Part shown: piece by piece, positions 35,761-46,699 of the stretch
Layout: the number at the start of each line of letters is the position of its first letter
Position numbering within the stretch: position 1 is the first letter of the stretch
Assembly (NCBI GenBank): GCA_037013495.1
Contig: CM072807.1
Coordinates: 15,131,001-15,195,000, forward strand
From: Hippophae tibetana
Lineage: Eukaryota > Streptophyta > Magnoliopsida > Rosales > Elaeagnaceae
DNA: 64,000 nucleotides
Direction: 5' to 3'
The notes under the pieces: model-generated
What the model was told of the DNA's origin: nothing
Database searches by the model: none
The model's input: the letters and a program-made list of their open reading frames with translations, nothing else
Translations under genes and position numbers: made by a program

Positions 35761-37759
35761 TGATGAGTGCTCAAAAAGCACTAAAATAACCATGATTTTA
35801 TGTACATTAATTGATTAAAAATATATATATTTATATGTTTTATCATATATTTATATAAATTTGTCTTTTTCGGAATCACGGGTATTCTTATTGTTTTTCA
35901 GGTATTTTGGCTTAAAAACGCAATTTAAAGACTCAAAGAGGAATACTTGAAGCAATACATCACAAATATATTAATAAATAAGTGGGAAAAGGTCAACAAA
36001 CATGGAAAAATTGGACAAAATGGGTCGAAAAGGTCAAAAATGTCAAAAATACGGAAATCGCGCCCCGTAGCCCAGCCGCGCGCGCAACCCAGCGCCCCAT
36101 GCCGCGTGCGCCCCAGCGCACGGGCATTGTTCACGCGCGCCGAGCTGCGCGCAGCGAAAGCCCCCCCCCCGCGCGCGCAGCTCCCAGCAGCCCCCCTCCG
36201 TGCGCACCAACGCCTTTTCGCCCCATTTTTCACGTGCAGCCGCCCCGTGACGTCATGCTGACGTCATTAATGACCTCAGCATTTCCATTACGCGTTTTTA
36301 CATTTTTTAACATTGTTTTACTCATTTTTTCTCTCCATCCTCACCTATAAATACCCCCCTTCCCTTCACTTCAAATCACACCTTCAAAACACACTTCTCT
36401 CTTCTTTCTTTCTCTCATTTCTTAGTTTTTGAGATTTTCTTAGTTTCTTTCTTAGTTTCTAAGCTTTTCTTAGTGTTTCTCTTAGTTTTTAGTTCAATTC
36501 TCTTAGTTGTAGAGTGCTTCTCTTTTTGAGAGGAACTTGTAATGTTTTTGTAATAATTTAGCTTTTTGATTCAATAAATGGAAGTGCAAATTCCGCTTGG
36601 AGGTTTTCTAGCTACGGGAATAACGTCGAAGTTCTGTAAGGATTTTATTTTCTTTACAGTTATTTTTATGCTTTATTCTTACATGTTATATTTAATTTGT
36701 CTGTGGTTAAATTTAACTATGCTGGCTGTTTAGTAAACATGATATAATAATAACGTTGTTATGCTTGCGAAATATTAAATAGGTAAAAATTTCTAAAATG
36801 AATTGATTTTATTTTTATTCAAGATTTTATATTAAGAATGTTAGAGAGAAATATATTATTTTTCATTACAAACTTAAACCTGAAAAATAGATTTTAAGGT
36901 TTAGTTATCCGGTCTAATTTAGAGTAGTGCTCTTTTATTTGTTGGTACAATCGCCCGGTAGTTAGAGTGAAACTCTATTTCAAAAGTTTTTATAAGAATT
37001 ATTATGTGAAAATGTATTGACAACATGTTTTCAATAGTGGTTTTAAAACTTGAAAGTTAGTACTCGGATAATTAAATTCTTATGTTTAATTTGGACACCT
37101 TGAATAATGTTTAAATTGTCTAACCCCACCAAAGGTGTCATTTAAATGGTTCATTTTCAATCTCTTAGAAAAAGGAATTAATTTAATTAACCAAATTAGT
37201 TATCAACCCCACCCATAGGTGTTAATTGATTTGTTTAGTTAACAAAGAATATCTAACCCCACCAAAGGTGGTATTTATATAAAAAAGAGAGAATCAATGA
37301 AATATCAATTTATATCTTTAATAACCTAGATAATATGAGCAAACATAATTAATTTAGTTATTATATCCATAAATACTCCACTAATATAAATGATAAAATT
37401 TGCATAAATATTTATTGAATCTGTATTTGTATTTATTTTTAGATAAATATTTATTGAATTTGTATCTATGTTTATTTTTTATGTTATTAGATTATATTTA
37501 ATTAATCTGTATATATGTTTATTTTATGTTATTAGATTAGGAACACAAAAACCAAACTATCGTGACAGGATGTTTAGGATTTAATTTCGTTTTTAAAAGT
37601 TTGAATAATAAATTAAAAACCGCATACATTTCTTCCTTAGATCGACCTTGGGAGTATACTTATCATTTTCTTCGAAATGATTCGTGCACTTGCGAGAGTT
37701 TTATAAATATTAAAACCAAAGTATTGGCAAGAATCGGCGATGCCGGTTTTTGCTCATCA
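35761..37759 (+). mobile_element. LTR of TGATGAG family, copy C (full length)
   Basis: 1,999 bp, TGATGAGTGC to TTTGCTCATCA. U3 GC island with TGACGTCA at 36248-36255 and 36259-36266, TATAAATA at 36346-36353, AATAAA at about 36574. Three CCACC/GGTGG hairpin boxes lie at 37120-37270. A local duplication of ATAAATATTTATTGAATYTG is at 37400-37540. It is the best reference LTR of the family in this window. Confidence 0.92.
36248..36353 (+). promoter_or_regulatory. LTR promoter: two TGACGTCA boxes and TATA box (copy C)
   Basis: Two TGACGTCA palindromes spaced 11 bp apart, then TATAAATA about 80 bp downstream. Paired TGACG boxes resemble as-1/ocs-type elements bound by TGA bZIP factors. Binding is inferred. 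Confidence 0.6.
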
Positions 37760-37765
37760 AGTTTT

Positions 37766-37783
37766 TGGCGCCGTTGCCGGGGA
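37766..37783 (+). other. tRNA-Asp primer-binding site, copy C
   Basis: TGGCGCCGTTGCCGGGGA, an 18-base perfect complement of the plant tRNA-Asp 3' end as I know it. It marks an Athila/Tat-type gypsy element. Confidence 0.9.
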
Positions 37784-38455
37784 AGGAATAGCGTTTTTTA
37801 AATTATTTATCAAAATTTTAAAAACATTTTTGTGCTGTAAATAATTGTGATATTTTAACAATAATCAAATTTTAAAATTCATAAGAAATAAAAATAAAAA
37901 AAAATAAAAAAAATAAAAAAAATAAAAAAAATAAAAAAAATAAAAAAAATAAAAAAAATAAAAAAAATAAAAAAAAAAATATTTTTTTTAAGTGTAAAAT
38001 AATTTAGAAATTTGAAATTTGAAGTAAATTTTTTTTACCGTTCATGAATAGTAAAAAAAACATTACTTGAATTTATACATAATTAACTAAATAGCATGAA
38101 AAGTAAAAATCTGAGGGAGTTCTGTCTAGGAGACTAGTTCTTGGAAGCCTTTGTGTTACTAGTCTTTCCTGGGAACGTTGTTCTGGCTAGGAGAATGGTT
38201 TTTAAGGAGCCGTTGCACCACCATTCTTTCTTGGGAACACTCTTGGTTAATATTGATTATGTTATTTAAAAATAAAAAAAATTAGAAAAAAAAAATTAAA
38301 ATTAAAAAAAAAATTAAAAATAAAAAAATAAAAAAAATAAAAAATTTAGGGTTTAACTAGTTTTGTCTAGTGTTTTGTATTAAATACCATGTAAATTTTC
38401 TCTAAATTTTTTATTTTTGTTGATAGGAGTTTTAAATTTACGTTTACAATAGTCT
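37784..38455 (+). mobile_element. Leader of copy C with A(6-8)T microsatellite
   Basis: About 37885-37980 is a run of A5-8 T units (TAAAAAAAA repeated about ten times). CTGTCTAGGAGACTAGTTC and AAGGAGCCGTTGCACCACCA at 38125-38230 match copy A. Noncoding. Confidence 0.8.
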
Positions 38456-39172
38456 ATGCGTGGTAGGAGATCCTTAGGAAACCCCCTTACACCATATGTA
38501 AATAATATTCATAAATTTAAACAAGTGTCAACAACACTGGATTCCACCCATCAACCTGTTTTTGAGCCAAACATAGAACCAAGACTTAATCCTTTACTAG
38601 AACCAAAAGAAATGGAGGAAAACCAACATGTTAGGGAAACCACGATGAAGGAGTTTGCAAGACCGGTGATTGGCACGGCAACTGCCGCTATTCAGTTGGG
38701 TGAGGCTGCTCGGAATTATGACCTTAAAAATATTCATTTTTCTATGCTTCCTTCCTTTTATGGGCTACCTAATGAAGATTCTCTTTCCTTTATGAGAGAT
38801 TTCTATGCTACGGTCCAAACATTCCCCCTCGGTATTCTAAACGAGGATCAACTTAGAATGAGATGTTTTCCCTACACTTTAAAGGATAAGGCCAAAGCTT
38901 GGTTGATGTCACTTCCCCCAGGTTCTCTGATGACATGGGGTAACATTTACAATAAATTCATGGGAAAATTCTATTCCCACCAAAAAACATCAGAGTTGAG
39001 AGGAAAGATTGCTACTTTCTCTCAGATGGAAGGAGAACCATTCCATGAAGCTTGGGATAGGTTCAAAATGTTTCTCACTCAATGTCCCCATCATAGCTTT
39101 CCCCTGCAGTTGCAGAACCAATTCTTTTACGATGGACTTACACAACAATGTCAGTTCATTGTCGACAACTGA
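38456..39172 (+). pseudogene. Athila-type gypsy gag, truncated by an inverted LTR
   Basis: 238 open codons. The core reads MLPSFYGLPNEDSLSFMRDF, NEDQLRMRCFPYTLKDKAKA, WLMSLPPGS, ELRGKIATF and EAWDRFKMFLTQCPHH, the capsid domain of Athila-clade gag. Gag forms the particle around element RNA. The frame is unbroken up to IVDN, where it meets the inverted LTR at 39170. The TGA of the LTR's own TGATGAG end supplies the stop, so the nucleocapsid half and all of pol are missing. Low decay suggests a recent element. Confidence 0.9.
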
Positions 39173-40350
39173 TGAGCGAAAACTGGCATCGCCGATTCTT
39201 GCCAATACTTTGGTTTTAATATTTATAAAACTCTCGCAAGTGCACGAATCATTTCGTAGAAAATGATAAGTATACTCCCAAGGTCGATCTAAGGAAGGAA
39301 TGTATGTGGTTTTTAATTTATTATTCAAACTTTTAAAAACGAAATTAAATCCTAAACATCCTGTCACGATAGTTTGGTTTTTGTGTGTTCCTAATCTAAT
39401 AACATAAAAATAAACATATATACAGATTAATTAAATATAATCTAATAACATAAAAATAAACATAGATACAAATTCAATAAATATTTATCTAAAAATAAAT
39501 ACAAATACAGATTCAATAAATATTTATGCAAATTTTATCATTTATATTAGTGGAGTATTTATGGATATAATAACTAAATTAATTATGCTTGCTCATATTA
39601 TCTAGGTTATTAAAGATATAAATTGATATTTCATTGATTCTCTCTTTTTTATATAAATACCACCTTTGGTGGGGTTAGATATTCTTTGTTAACTAAACAA
39701 ATCAATTAACACCTATGGGTGGGGTTGATAACTAATTTGGTTAATTAAATTAATTCCTTTTTCTAAGAGATTGAAAATGAACCATTTAAATGCCACCTTT
39801 GGTGGGGTTAGACAATTTAAACATTATTCAAGGTGTCCAAATTAAACATAAGAATTTAATTATCCGAGTACTAACTTTCAAGTTTTAAAACCACTATTGA
39901 AAACATGTTGTCAATACATTTTCACATAATAATTCTTATAAAAACTTTTGAAATAGAGTTTCACTCTAACTACCGGGCGATTGTACCAACAAATAAAAGA
40001 GCACTACTCTAAATTAGACCGGATAACTAAACCTTAAAATCTATTTTTCAGGTTTAAGTTTGTAATGAAAAATAATATATTTCTCTCTAACATTCTTAAT
40101 ATAAAATCTTGAATAAAAACAAAATCAATTCATTTTAAAGATTTTTACCTATTTAATATTTCGCAAGCATAACAACGTCATTATTACATCATTTTTACTA
40201 AACAGCCAGCATAGTTAAATTTAACCACAGACAAATTAAATATAACATGTAAGAATAAAGCATAAAAATAACTGTAAAGAAAATAAAATCCTTACAGAAC
40301 TTCGACGCTATTCCTGTAGCTGGAAAACCTCCAAGCGGAATTTGCACTCC
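39170..40350 (-). mobile_element. Inverted truncated LTR of copy C
   Basis: Starts exactly at an LTR 3' terminus (TGATGAGCGAAAAC on the plus strand) and runs back through U5 to CAAGCGGAATTTGCACTCC at 40350, just short of the AATAAA region. It is close to the reverse complement of 36590-37759 and shares the same internal duplication. The locus is therefore a 1.2-kb inverted repeat around a 1.4-kb spacer. Confidence 0.92.
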
Positions 40351-40752
40351 ACGACTACCCACAGTGGCAGCTAGATTGGTACGGCTCCAACGAGCGAGCG
40401 ACATTGGACCCAAAAACTACGACATATTGAATTGGAATGTAGAGAGACTGCGATGGCCCTAACTTATAGCTAGAACAGTACGGCTCCAACGAGCAACAAC
40501 TATGAACGATAGAATTGGAATATAGAGAGACTATGATGGCCTCAACAAGCAACTAGAACGTTACAACTCCAACGAGTAAACCAGATCGACCACCCCATAT
40601 ACCAACAAAAAACTGGATCAGCCAAACCAGATTAGCCACACCAGATCGGCCAAACTAGATCAGCCAACCCAACACACCAGATCAAACCAATGTTGAGAAG
40701 AACAAAAATCTGTGTATCAGGTAGCTATTTTATTTCATTAGGTCAACAATAA
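40351..40752 (-). mobile_element. 5' leader of copia element 1, with short repeats
   Basis: Less AT-rich. TACGGCTCCAACGAGC recurs at 40379 and 40480, with a third diverged copy at about 40563; GAATTGGAATRTAGAGAGACT occurs twice. A run of (A)CCAGATCRGCCAAAC units spans 40590-40685. It lies between the copy C break and the copia PBS. Confidence 0.6.
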
Positions 40753-40768
40753 CTCTACTTTGATACCA
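40753..40768 (-). other. Primer-binding site of copia element 1
   Basis: CTCTACTTTGATACCA on the plus strand, i.e. TGGTATCAAAGTAGAG on the coding strand, directly inside the 5' LTR. It resembles the initiator-Met tRNA PBS (TGGTATCAGAGC) of plant copia elements. Confidence 0.85.
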
Positions 40769-40986
40769 TGACAAAATATTGTGTTTTCTGTTAATTATCA
40801 ATATATTTCATATATTTCTGTTAATCCTTTATGCACAAGAGTGATGATATATGTATACTAAAGAAATGAAAACCCTAACCCTAGTAGCTGCTACACATAT
40901 GGGTGCTACTTGTCTGCCATTTCCCTGCTCCACTAACATTGATGTCTGCCATACTTCTACAGCATGTGCCACAACACACGCCAAAA
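40769..40986 (-). mobile_element. 5' LTR of copia element 1
   Basis: 218 bp, starts TGACAAAATATTGTG and ends CACGCCAAAA (terminal CA mutated). It pairs with 32291-32526 and is followed by the TSD AATAG. Confidence 0.88.
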
Positions 40987-40991
40987 AATAG

Positions 40992-41389
40992 TAGTTCTCT
41001 TTTAGTTTTTTCCATCACTTCTAAATGGGTTCAAGTGATGTGAAAGAACAGTAAAAGTCTAGGCCAAAAGAATTTTTACAAAAGCTCGATAAAATAGCCT
41101 TTGAATACGAAAAAGATTTTCTCGAGTAGGGCTATTTACACACTATTTTCCCAGTTTATAGTTCACACTCTTTTTCTCCCCTCATTAAATTTTAAAAAAC
41201 TACTCTCATTATACTCCAGCATTTTTCTCAAAAATAAAATAAAATTATACTTCACCATCTTTACAAAATCACCCATAACTATTCAACTTCCTCTCATACA
41301 CCATTTTGCAACCAAAAAGAGTTAGTGTCTCTACAAGTCATTAACATCAAGTAGGATTGTTCTCTATAGATTCTACAAGATGAACAAAT
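40992..41389. other. No recognisable gene
   Basis: Sequence to the right of copia element 1. It could continue the DNA left of 32291, because the copia insertion split one locus, but I see no viral motif here. Confidence 0.3.
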
Positions 41390-41934
41390 TGTTAGGACCT
41401 TGGATCACCTTTGAGAGTGGTCTTCGACCCTACGATTCTAAAGTCAATAACTTTAAGATAAATGATATAGAAGATCTCAATTTCACTCTAGTAATTATAT
41501 GAAAAGCGATTGTTTAGCTATGATTCTCTGTTATGAAAAGTATGAAATTATGATGATATTAGATATTACGTATTATATTATGCATGTATGTATGACTATA
41601 AATAGAAAAACTAATACACTTGATTGCTTATCACTGTCTGATTAGGATTAAGTTGTTATAGTGTTATAGATAATTATCTGTTGAAGATATTTATCTATTT
41701 TAGATAGTTATCTACTGTAGGATTCATTTTGTGTAGACATCTATCCTTTAATATCTACTAAATAATTCGTTCAAATAATTAAAAGATAATTATTGAACCT
41801 TTATTCCTTTAAAACAATTAAAAAATAATTACGGAACCTTTTTTGCTTAGGATAATTATATTCCTTTCACACTTATTCAATGATTACGATCACTCTTTGA
41901 TTGTTATGTAGGATGTACAAAATTACCCCCAACA
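41390..41934 (-). mobile_element. 3' LTR of element T
   Basis: 545 bp. Shared with 59111-59633 in order are AATAACTTTAAGAT, GATGATATTAGATATTA, GTTATAGATAATTATCT, TTAGGATAATTATA and CCCCAACA. Inward lies TCAACCCCTCAGAT, the complement of a polypurine tract. Confidence 0.75.
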
Positions 41935-42540
41935 TCAACCCCTCAGATATTTTGGCCCTTAGGTTAAAAGGCCTGATTGTAATTTCTGTCTATACTTAAA
42001 TATTTCTTTCAATTTTGTTAACGATTCTGAGCTTACACTTGAGTTATTTTTTACCCACCTAAGTAGAAAACTTTACACTATACTTAGCTATTTGAAACGT
42101 GCACGATGATGTTTTGCTACCAATGATGTCTTCATATTTTCAATAAGACATTTTATTAAAAAGTTACTTAAAGTCAATATTTTTATTAAGGAAGTCAAAC
42201 ATTCAACATGTCTAATTTTTGTAGGATTAGTTAAATAATCTTAACAATTAATTGTGATTTAAGGGGTGGGTGAGATTAATCCACCACTTCTATAGTTGTA
42301 AGGTCAACCCTTCTCATAATTCACAATAATGTTTTAAAGTTCACATCCTTGGGAGTAGAGGAAAATCAAAGATGAATTCAAGATAATCCTTATTAATTTT
42401 TCCTCAATAATTTTTCTTCCATAATTTTTCTTCATTGATTGTTCTTCATTTATTTTTAATTTAATGTAGGATAGTTATTTTTCATCTAGTTATCAGTCTT
42501 CTTGGTAGTAGCCCCTAGTTACCAGTCTCTTGGGTGAAGA
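41935..42540 (-). mobile_element. Element T, 3' noncoding region
   Basis: No frame. Contains three diverged TTTTTCTTCATTGATTGTTC-type repeats at 42395-42450. It lies between the 3' LTR and the 15-bp array. Confidence 0.4.
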
Positions 42541-43215
42541 ATTCTTGGCAAACTAATTCCTAGATACTAAGTCTTGGTAAAACAATTTATTGCCAACAAA
42601 GTCTTTGTAGATGAAGTTATGACCAACAGAGTCCTTGCAGATGAAGTTTTGGCCAACTAAGTCCTAACTAATGAAGTTCTAGGAAACTAACTTTTGGCTA
42701 ATGAAGTTTTGGCCAACCAAGTCCTAGCCATTAAAGTTCTGGCCATTGAAGTTATGGGTAATGAAATTATGCCCAACTAGTTCCTAGCCATTGAAGTTAT
42801 AGCCAATGAAGTGGTGGCTAATAACATTTTGGCCAATGAAGTCATGAGTAATGAAATTCTGGCGAATCAGGTCATGTTCAATAAAGTTGTGCCCAACTAG
42901 GTCCTCGCTACTAAATTTCTTGCAAACTAGGTCCTAGCTACCAAAGTTCTTGCCAACCAGGTGCTAGCCATCAAAGTTCTTGCCAAAAAACTCCTGGCTA
43001 CTAAAGTTCTAGTCAACTAGGTCCTACCCAATATAGTTTTGGCCAACCAGGTCCTAGCCAACAAAATTATGTAAAACCTAGTCTTGATTGGTGATGTCCT
43101 GGCTAGTAACAACTTGGCAGGTGACATCTTAGGTAGTAGCATTTTGGTTGGCCCATTCCTGGTTGGTCCATTCTTTGTTGGTAGTCTTTTGGCTGGTGAT
43201 ATTCCAATTAGAAGG
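42541..43215. repeat. 15-bp tandem array (about 45 units) in element T
   Basis: The phase holds for roughly 670 bp. Typical units are GTCCTAGCCAACCAG, GTTCTTGCCAACCAG, GTTTTGGCCAACTAA, GTCATGAGTAATGAA and ATTTTGGTTGGCCCA. Alternate units are more alike, hinting at a 30-bp higher order. On the plus strand the array reads as five-residue units [V/I/F]-L-[A/V]-[N/G]-x with stops in some units. On the minus strand units read (D/N)-(L/F)-x-G-(Q/K), again with TAG stops. Short-period arrays near the 3' LTR are known in Tat-lineage elements. A related, looser patch is at 44040-44165. Confidence 0.85.
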
Positions 43216-44680
43216 TCCAGATTGATTAATAGGTTTGGTCCTTCTAATCAATGTAATCTTTTTTGGCAATGTCTATAAATATAATTCTTGGATCCTAGAA
43301 GGATCTATCAATGAAATGACTTATTTCTTTTTAGAAGGATTTACCTAAGTGTAAGGATCCTTGATATTTTTCTCGTGGATACCTCTACTCTCTGACACTT
43401 AAACTCTTTTTTGTATCCTTTTTTTCAACTCATGTACTCCCATTTCTCATTGGAATGAAGTTACATCGAGATATAGAAGGTTGGATTCCTTTAAGAAATT
43501 TAGAAGGTATGGATCATACCTTGATCACCTCAAGTTTTGGTAGGACCAATGTCCTTGTATACGTTAATAAATTATACCATTGGCTTATGTGTGGACTTTT
43601 TCTAATATATAGATAGGTAGTTAAACCTTTAGAAAGGTACTTGGTAAAGAATGATGCCCTGAGATATGTTCCAATGTGTTTATGTTCCCTAGGAGGACAT
43701 ATATTGTAGCATGACTTAGAAAGGAGATGTCTAAGGCTCTATAGCATTAGTCATTTATTACTTTATACAGTTTATCTTACTTCTCCTTATAACATTATTT
43801 CTGGATCTGACTATTGCCCTATATATTTGAGAGGTTATGGATTGTTGAGTTAACATGCGAGTGTGGGAGGATGTATTGGGATAAAACAAAACATGGATCC
43901 TGGACCTGAGGTACGCTGAGATAAGGAATGATTTCTTGAACACAGCTTAACCCTATCTAGTTAGAAAAAACATGCATGGAACCTCCCTCTAGCTAGCGGC
44001 ACTCCAATTGTGACACTTCTGCTTAACCATTTCCTGGATAATAGTGATACATTTGGTTGGCCATATCCTTACTGGTAATGATATTTCTAGCAAGCCACTT
44101 CCTGACTTATCACACTCTTGGCCGACCATTCTATTGGCCAACCGCCCTCCTAGCTAGCTATTCACATTCTTTATTGGTCATACCTCCTAGTCCTAGCCTA
44201 TTTGGTAGGATGGTTCTTTGATATTTGTACCACTCATTGCCTTTATTAAGAGACATATGGGTTTGATGTTTGGGTGGTGCTTAACTTGTATCAGTGGCTT
44301 TACTCTTCTATTCATGCCTTGTTGTATTTGTTTAAAATTTGTCTAAGTTAGGGGTGACTTATTTGTTCAAGTGTTGTTTAGTTAAGCTTCTTGATCTATC
44401 AGCCCTCTACTTGGACTACTTAAACTTGTTCATATGATCCATGCATACGATAGTTCTCAACTTAGGAAATTTTTAGTTTCACTTTTTTGGAGACTTATCA
44501 TTTCGCCCATTAAAGCCTTATAGGCCTAAGTATGGTGCATGTTATTAAATATAATTCCTAGACCTAAGGTGATGTGGCTTATAAGCCATGTCTCTTTTCC
44601 ATTGTCTATGGCTAACTTTAGGGTAATAGGAAACCTGGTAGGCCATTCTTGGTGTTGGTTGTGCTGTGGCCTGGACCTCA
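43216..44680 (-). mobile_element. Element T interior, degraded
   Basis: Less AT-rich than flanking DNA, without long frames. A patch at 44040-44165 (TTGGTTGGCCATATCC, TTGGCCGACCATTC, TTGGCCAACCGCC) again has roughly 15-bp spacing like the main array. No pol motif was recognised. Confidence 0.4.
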
Positions 44681-45900
44681 TAGCTAAAATATTGATCTTT
44701 TGAAAAACATCTATGGCTTGGCTCTCAAAGCACAGAGCTTACATGTTGGGATCTTCTTATTCACTACCTTGGAAAGGGTATATGCTTTGGTTGGATATTG
44801 AGGCTTTTATTGCACTCAGTTCCATCATATAGTTGTCTAGACGTTGGAAGTAGGACTTATAGGTTGGGATGTTTCTTCGCATTAACTTTGTCCTAGATAA
44901 CACTACCTATGAGAAGGGTTACTAAACACGACCAGCTTCAATTGATCTTCTGATGGTCTGGACCTTAAGGCATAGTACTCATTTGTGGTGTATTGAGGTT
45001 TTTGGATTCTCTAAGTCTAGAGGTAGCTTAGGTCTATCAGTAGGGTTGTTTCTTATTCAATGCTCATGGTAGCAGTACATTCCTAACGAGATAATGAGGG
45101 ATACTTAGTACTAGGGTGGCACGATTCTCAAGCTACAAACCCTTTTTAAGGTTTAAGATCAATTATATGACCAGAAGACCAAGTTAAGCTATTTTTCATG
45201 TAAGCTTGGACCTAGATGGAAATACATGGGAGTATGGTATGTATTTTTGGATTACTTAGTCATTCCTAGCTTCTATAGACTGTTTGGTTGTTAGAGCCCT
45301 AAAGTGTAGTACTCACATATAGAGTTAATTCTTGTTCACTGCCTATGGTAGAGGTGCAAGCCCTGGTTTGTTGCTTGGCACTGAGGGCTCTGGAATTTTT
45401 CAATATCATATAGGTTAGGCCTGTTCTTCATTTTATTGTAGACTTTTTGTCCTATAAAATCTTCTACTTGACCATACATGGCTTAGGAACTTGCAAACAA
45501 AATTTTGTTAGAAATTTTTTTGATGACGCAATATCTATCCTTCTATTATAGGATGTCATTGTTTCTGGGCCATTTAAATTCTTTATGCATAGCATCATAT
45601 AAGACTTACTGTCCTTCCAAGACTACCATTATATTTGGAGCCTTAGGACTAGATAATATTTAAGGGTGTTAGCCCTGGCCATATATATAAATTACCTTTA
45701 TGAACTTCTATTATAGGGCCTTCTTGGCCCACATTTGGATTTTGGGTGTATGTCTTTTGGGATTTTTGTGAATATCTATAGCCTAGGAGGAGTCGAAACA
45801 CATAGTGGACTTCTAGGCATTTTTTGAATCTCAATGGCCTAGGAGCAGTCAAAAAATGTTTTGGACTTGATGTGTTTTCTTATAGAGAACTTGGGTAGAT
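44680..45900. repeat. Diverged long-unit repeats in element T
   Basis: The block (A)AAGYRYAGTACTCAYAT...TTCTTATTCAMTGCYYATGGTAG recurs at about 44727, 44968 and 45300, with a partial copy at about 44850. AGCCTAGGAGGAGTCGAAA recurs at about 45780 and 45836. Spacing is 120-330 bp. It appears to be old tandem duplication. Confidence 0.45.
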
Positions 45901-46699
45901 TCTTGGAGTATGTTCATGAGGTACTCTCACATAAAGTTGTAGACTTTATCTCTTATATAGAAGCTTTGGACACACACACATACACATAGCCTTGGTTGAG
46001 CCATCTGAGGTTATAAGATACATGGTAAGGATATCACCTGGTTATGGACTAACTAGAAGATGTGGATAATTCAAATATTTTTTAAATCTTCGAATGCTTT
46101 CTCATAATTCTAGTCCTAGGAAAAATTATAATTCCCATGTAATACTTTGAAGAAAGGTGTACACCTATCAACTACCTATGAGATGAAATAATAAAGAGGA
46201 TCCAATTTCCCTATCAATCTTTGGATCTATGCCAGGTATATCCTCATGGGACCATATGAATACATCTTTATTTTGTTCTTAGGAACTCATCTAAACTTGC
46301 TTGTTTGTCTGGTGGTAATAAGGTACCTATATGGATTGTCTTGTAAGTCTCATCATCAGATAAGACCAAGGGCCAAGGGATGTGCATATTATGCTGGCTC
46401 AGATGTAGGAATGTACATTTAGTGCGATCAAGTTCCTATTCAAACATAATGATGGATGGCATTCCATAGGATGAAAGCAACTTAGGTCTACATCGTAAAA
46501 CCAAATGGTGGTCAATAGTGATGGTCTTGGGTGACAATGCCTAGCCTACCAAATCCTAGGTGATAATAATTGGCTTGGTTGGTACTTCCTAGTAGCCACC
46601 TTTTGGCTTGAGGTACTGGGTATGGATGGCATTCCTTCCTCAACCACCTCTTAGTCAATGGTTCTTAGTTTGGGACTAGGGTCCTATCTCAAGTAATCA

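Larger units (their letters stand above)
32291..40986 (-). mobile_element. Ty1/copia element 1 (minus), split by gypsy copy C
   Basis: Bounded by two similar ~220-236 bp LTRs, with an initiator-Met-type PBS at the 5' end, a PPT at the 3' end and perfect AATAG TSDs. Pol domains run 35760 to 32590 in copia order: protease, integrase, reverse transcriptase, RNase H. Gag is not readable; it should lie between 35793 and 40768, where copy C (35761-40350) now sits. Stops and shifts make it non-autonomous. It is the same family as the element at 60947-64000. Confidence 0.9.

Noticed and set aside
37562-37801. Recurring frame with RPWEYTYHFLRNDSCTCESF (also 23798-23980, 38990-39367, 54613-54849)
   Set aside because: It is the U5 end of the LTR read through. 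It recurs because the LTR recurs, and it has no start context or conserved extension.
42541-43215. CRISPR-like array
   Set aside because: Units are contiguous 15-mers without spacers, in plant nuclear DNA.
42541-43278. A live pentapeptide-repeat protein gene
   Set aside because: Both strands have several in-frame stops within the array. The longest open part (43084-43278) is only 64 codons and runs out of the array. I kept it as a repeat and a finding, not as a CDS.
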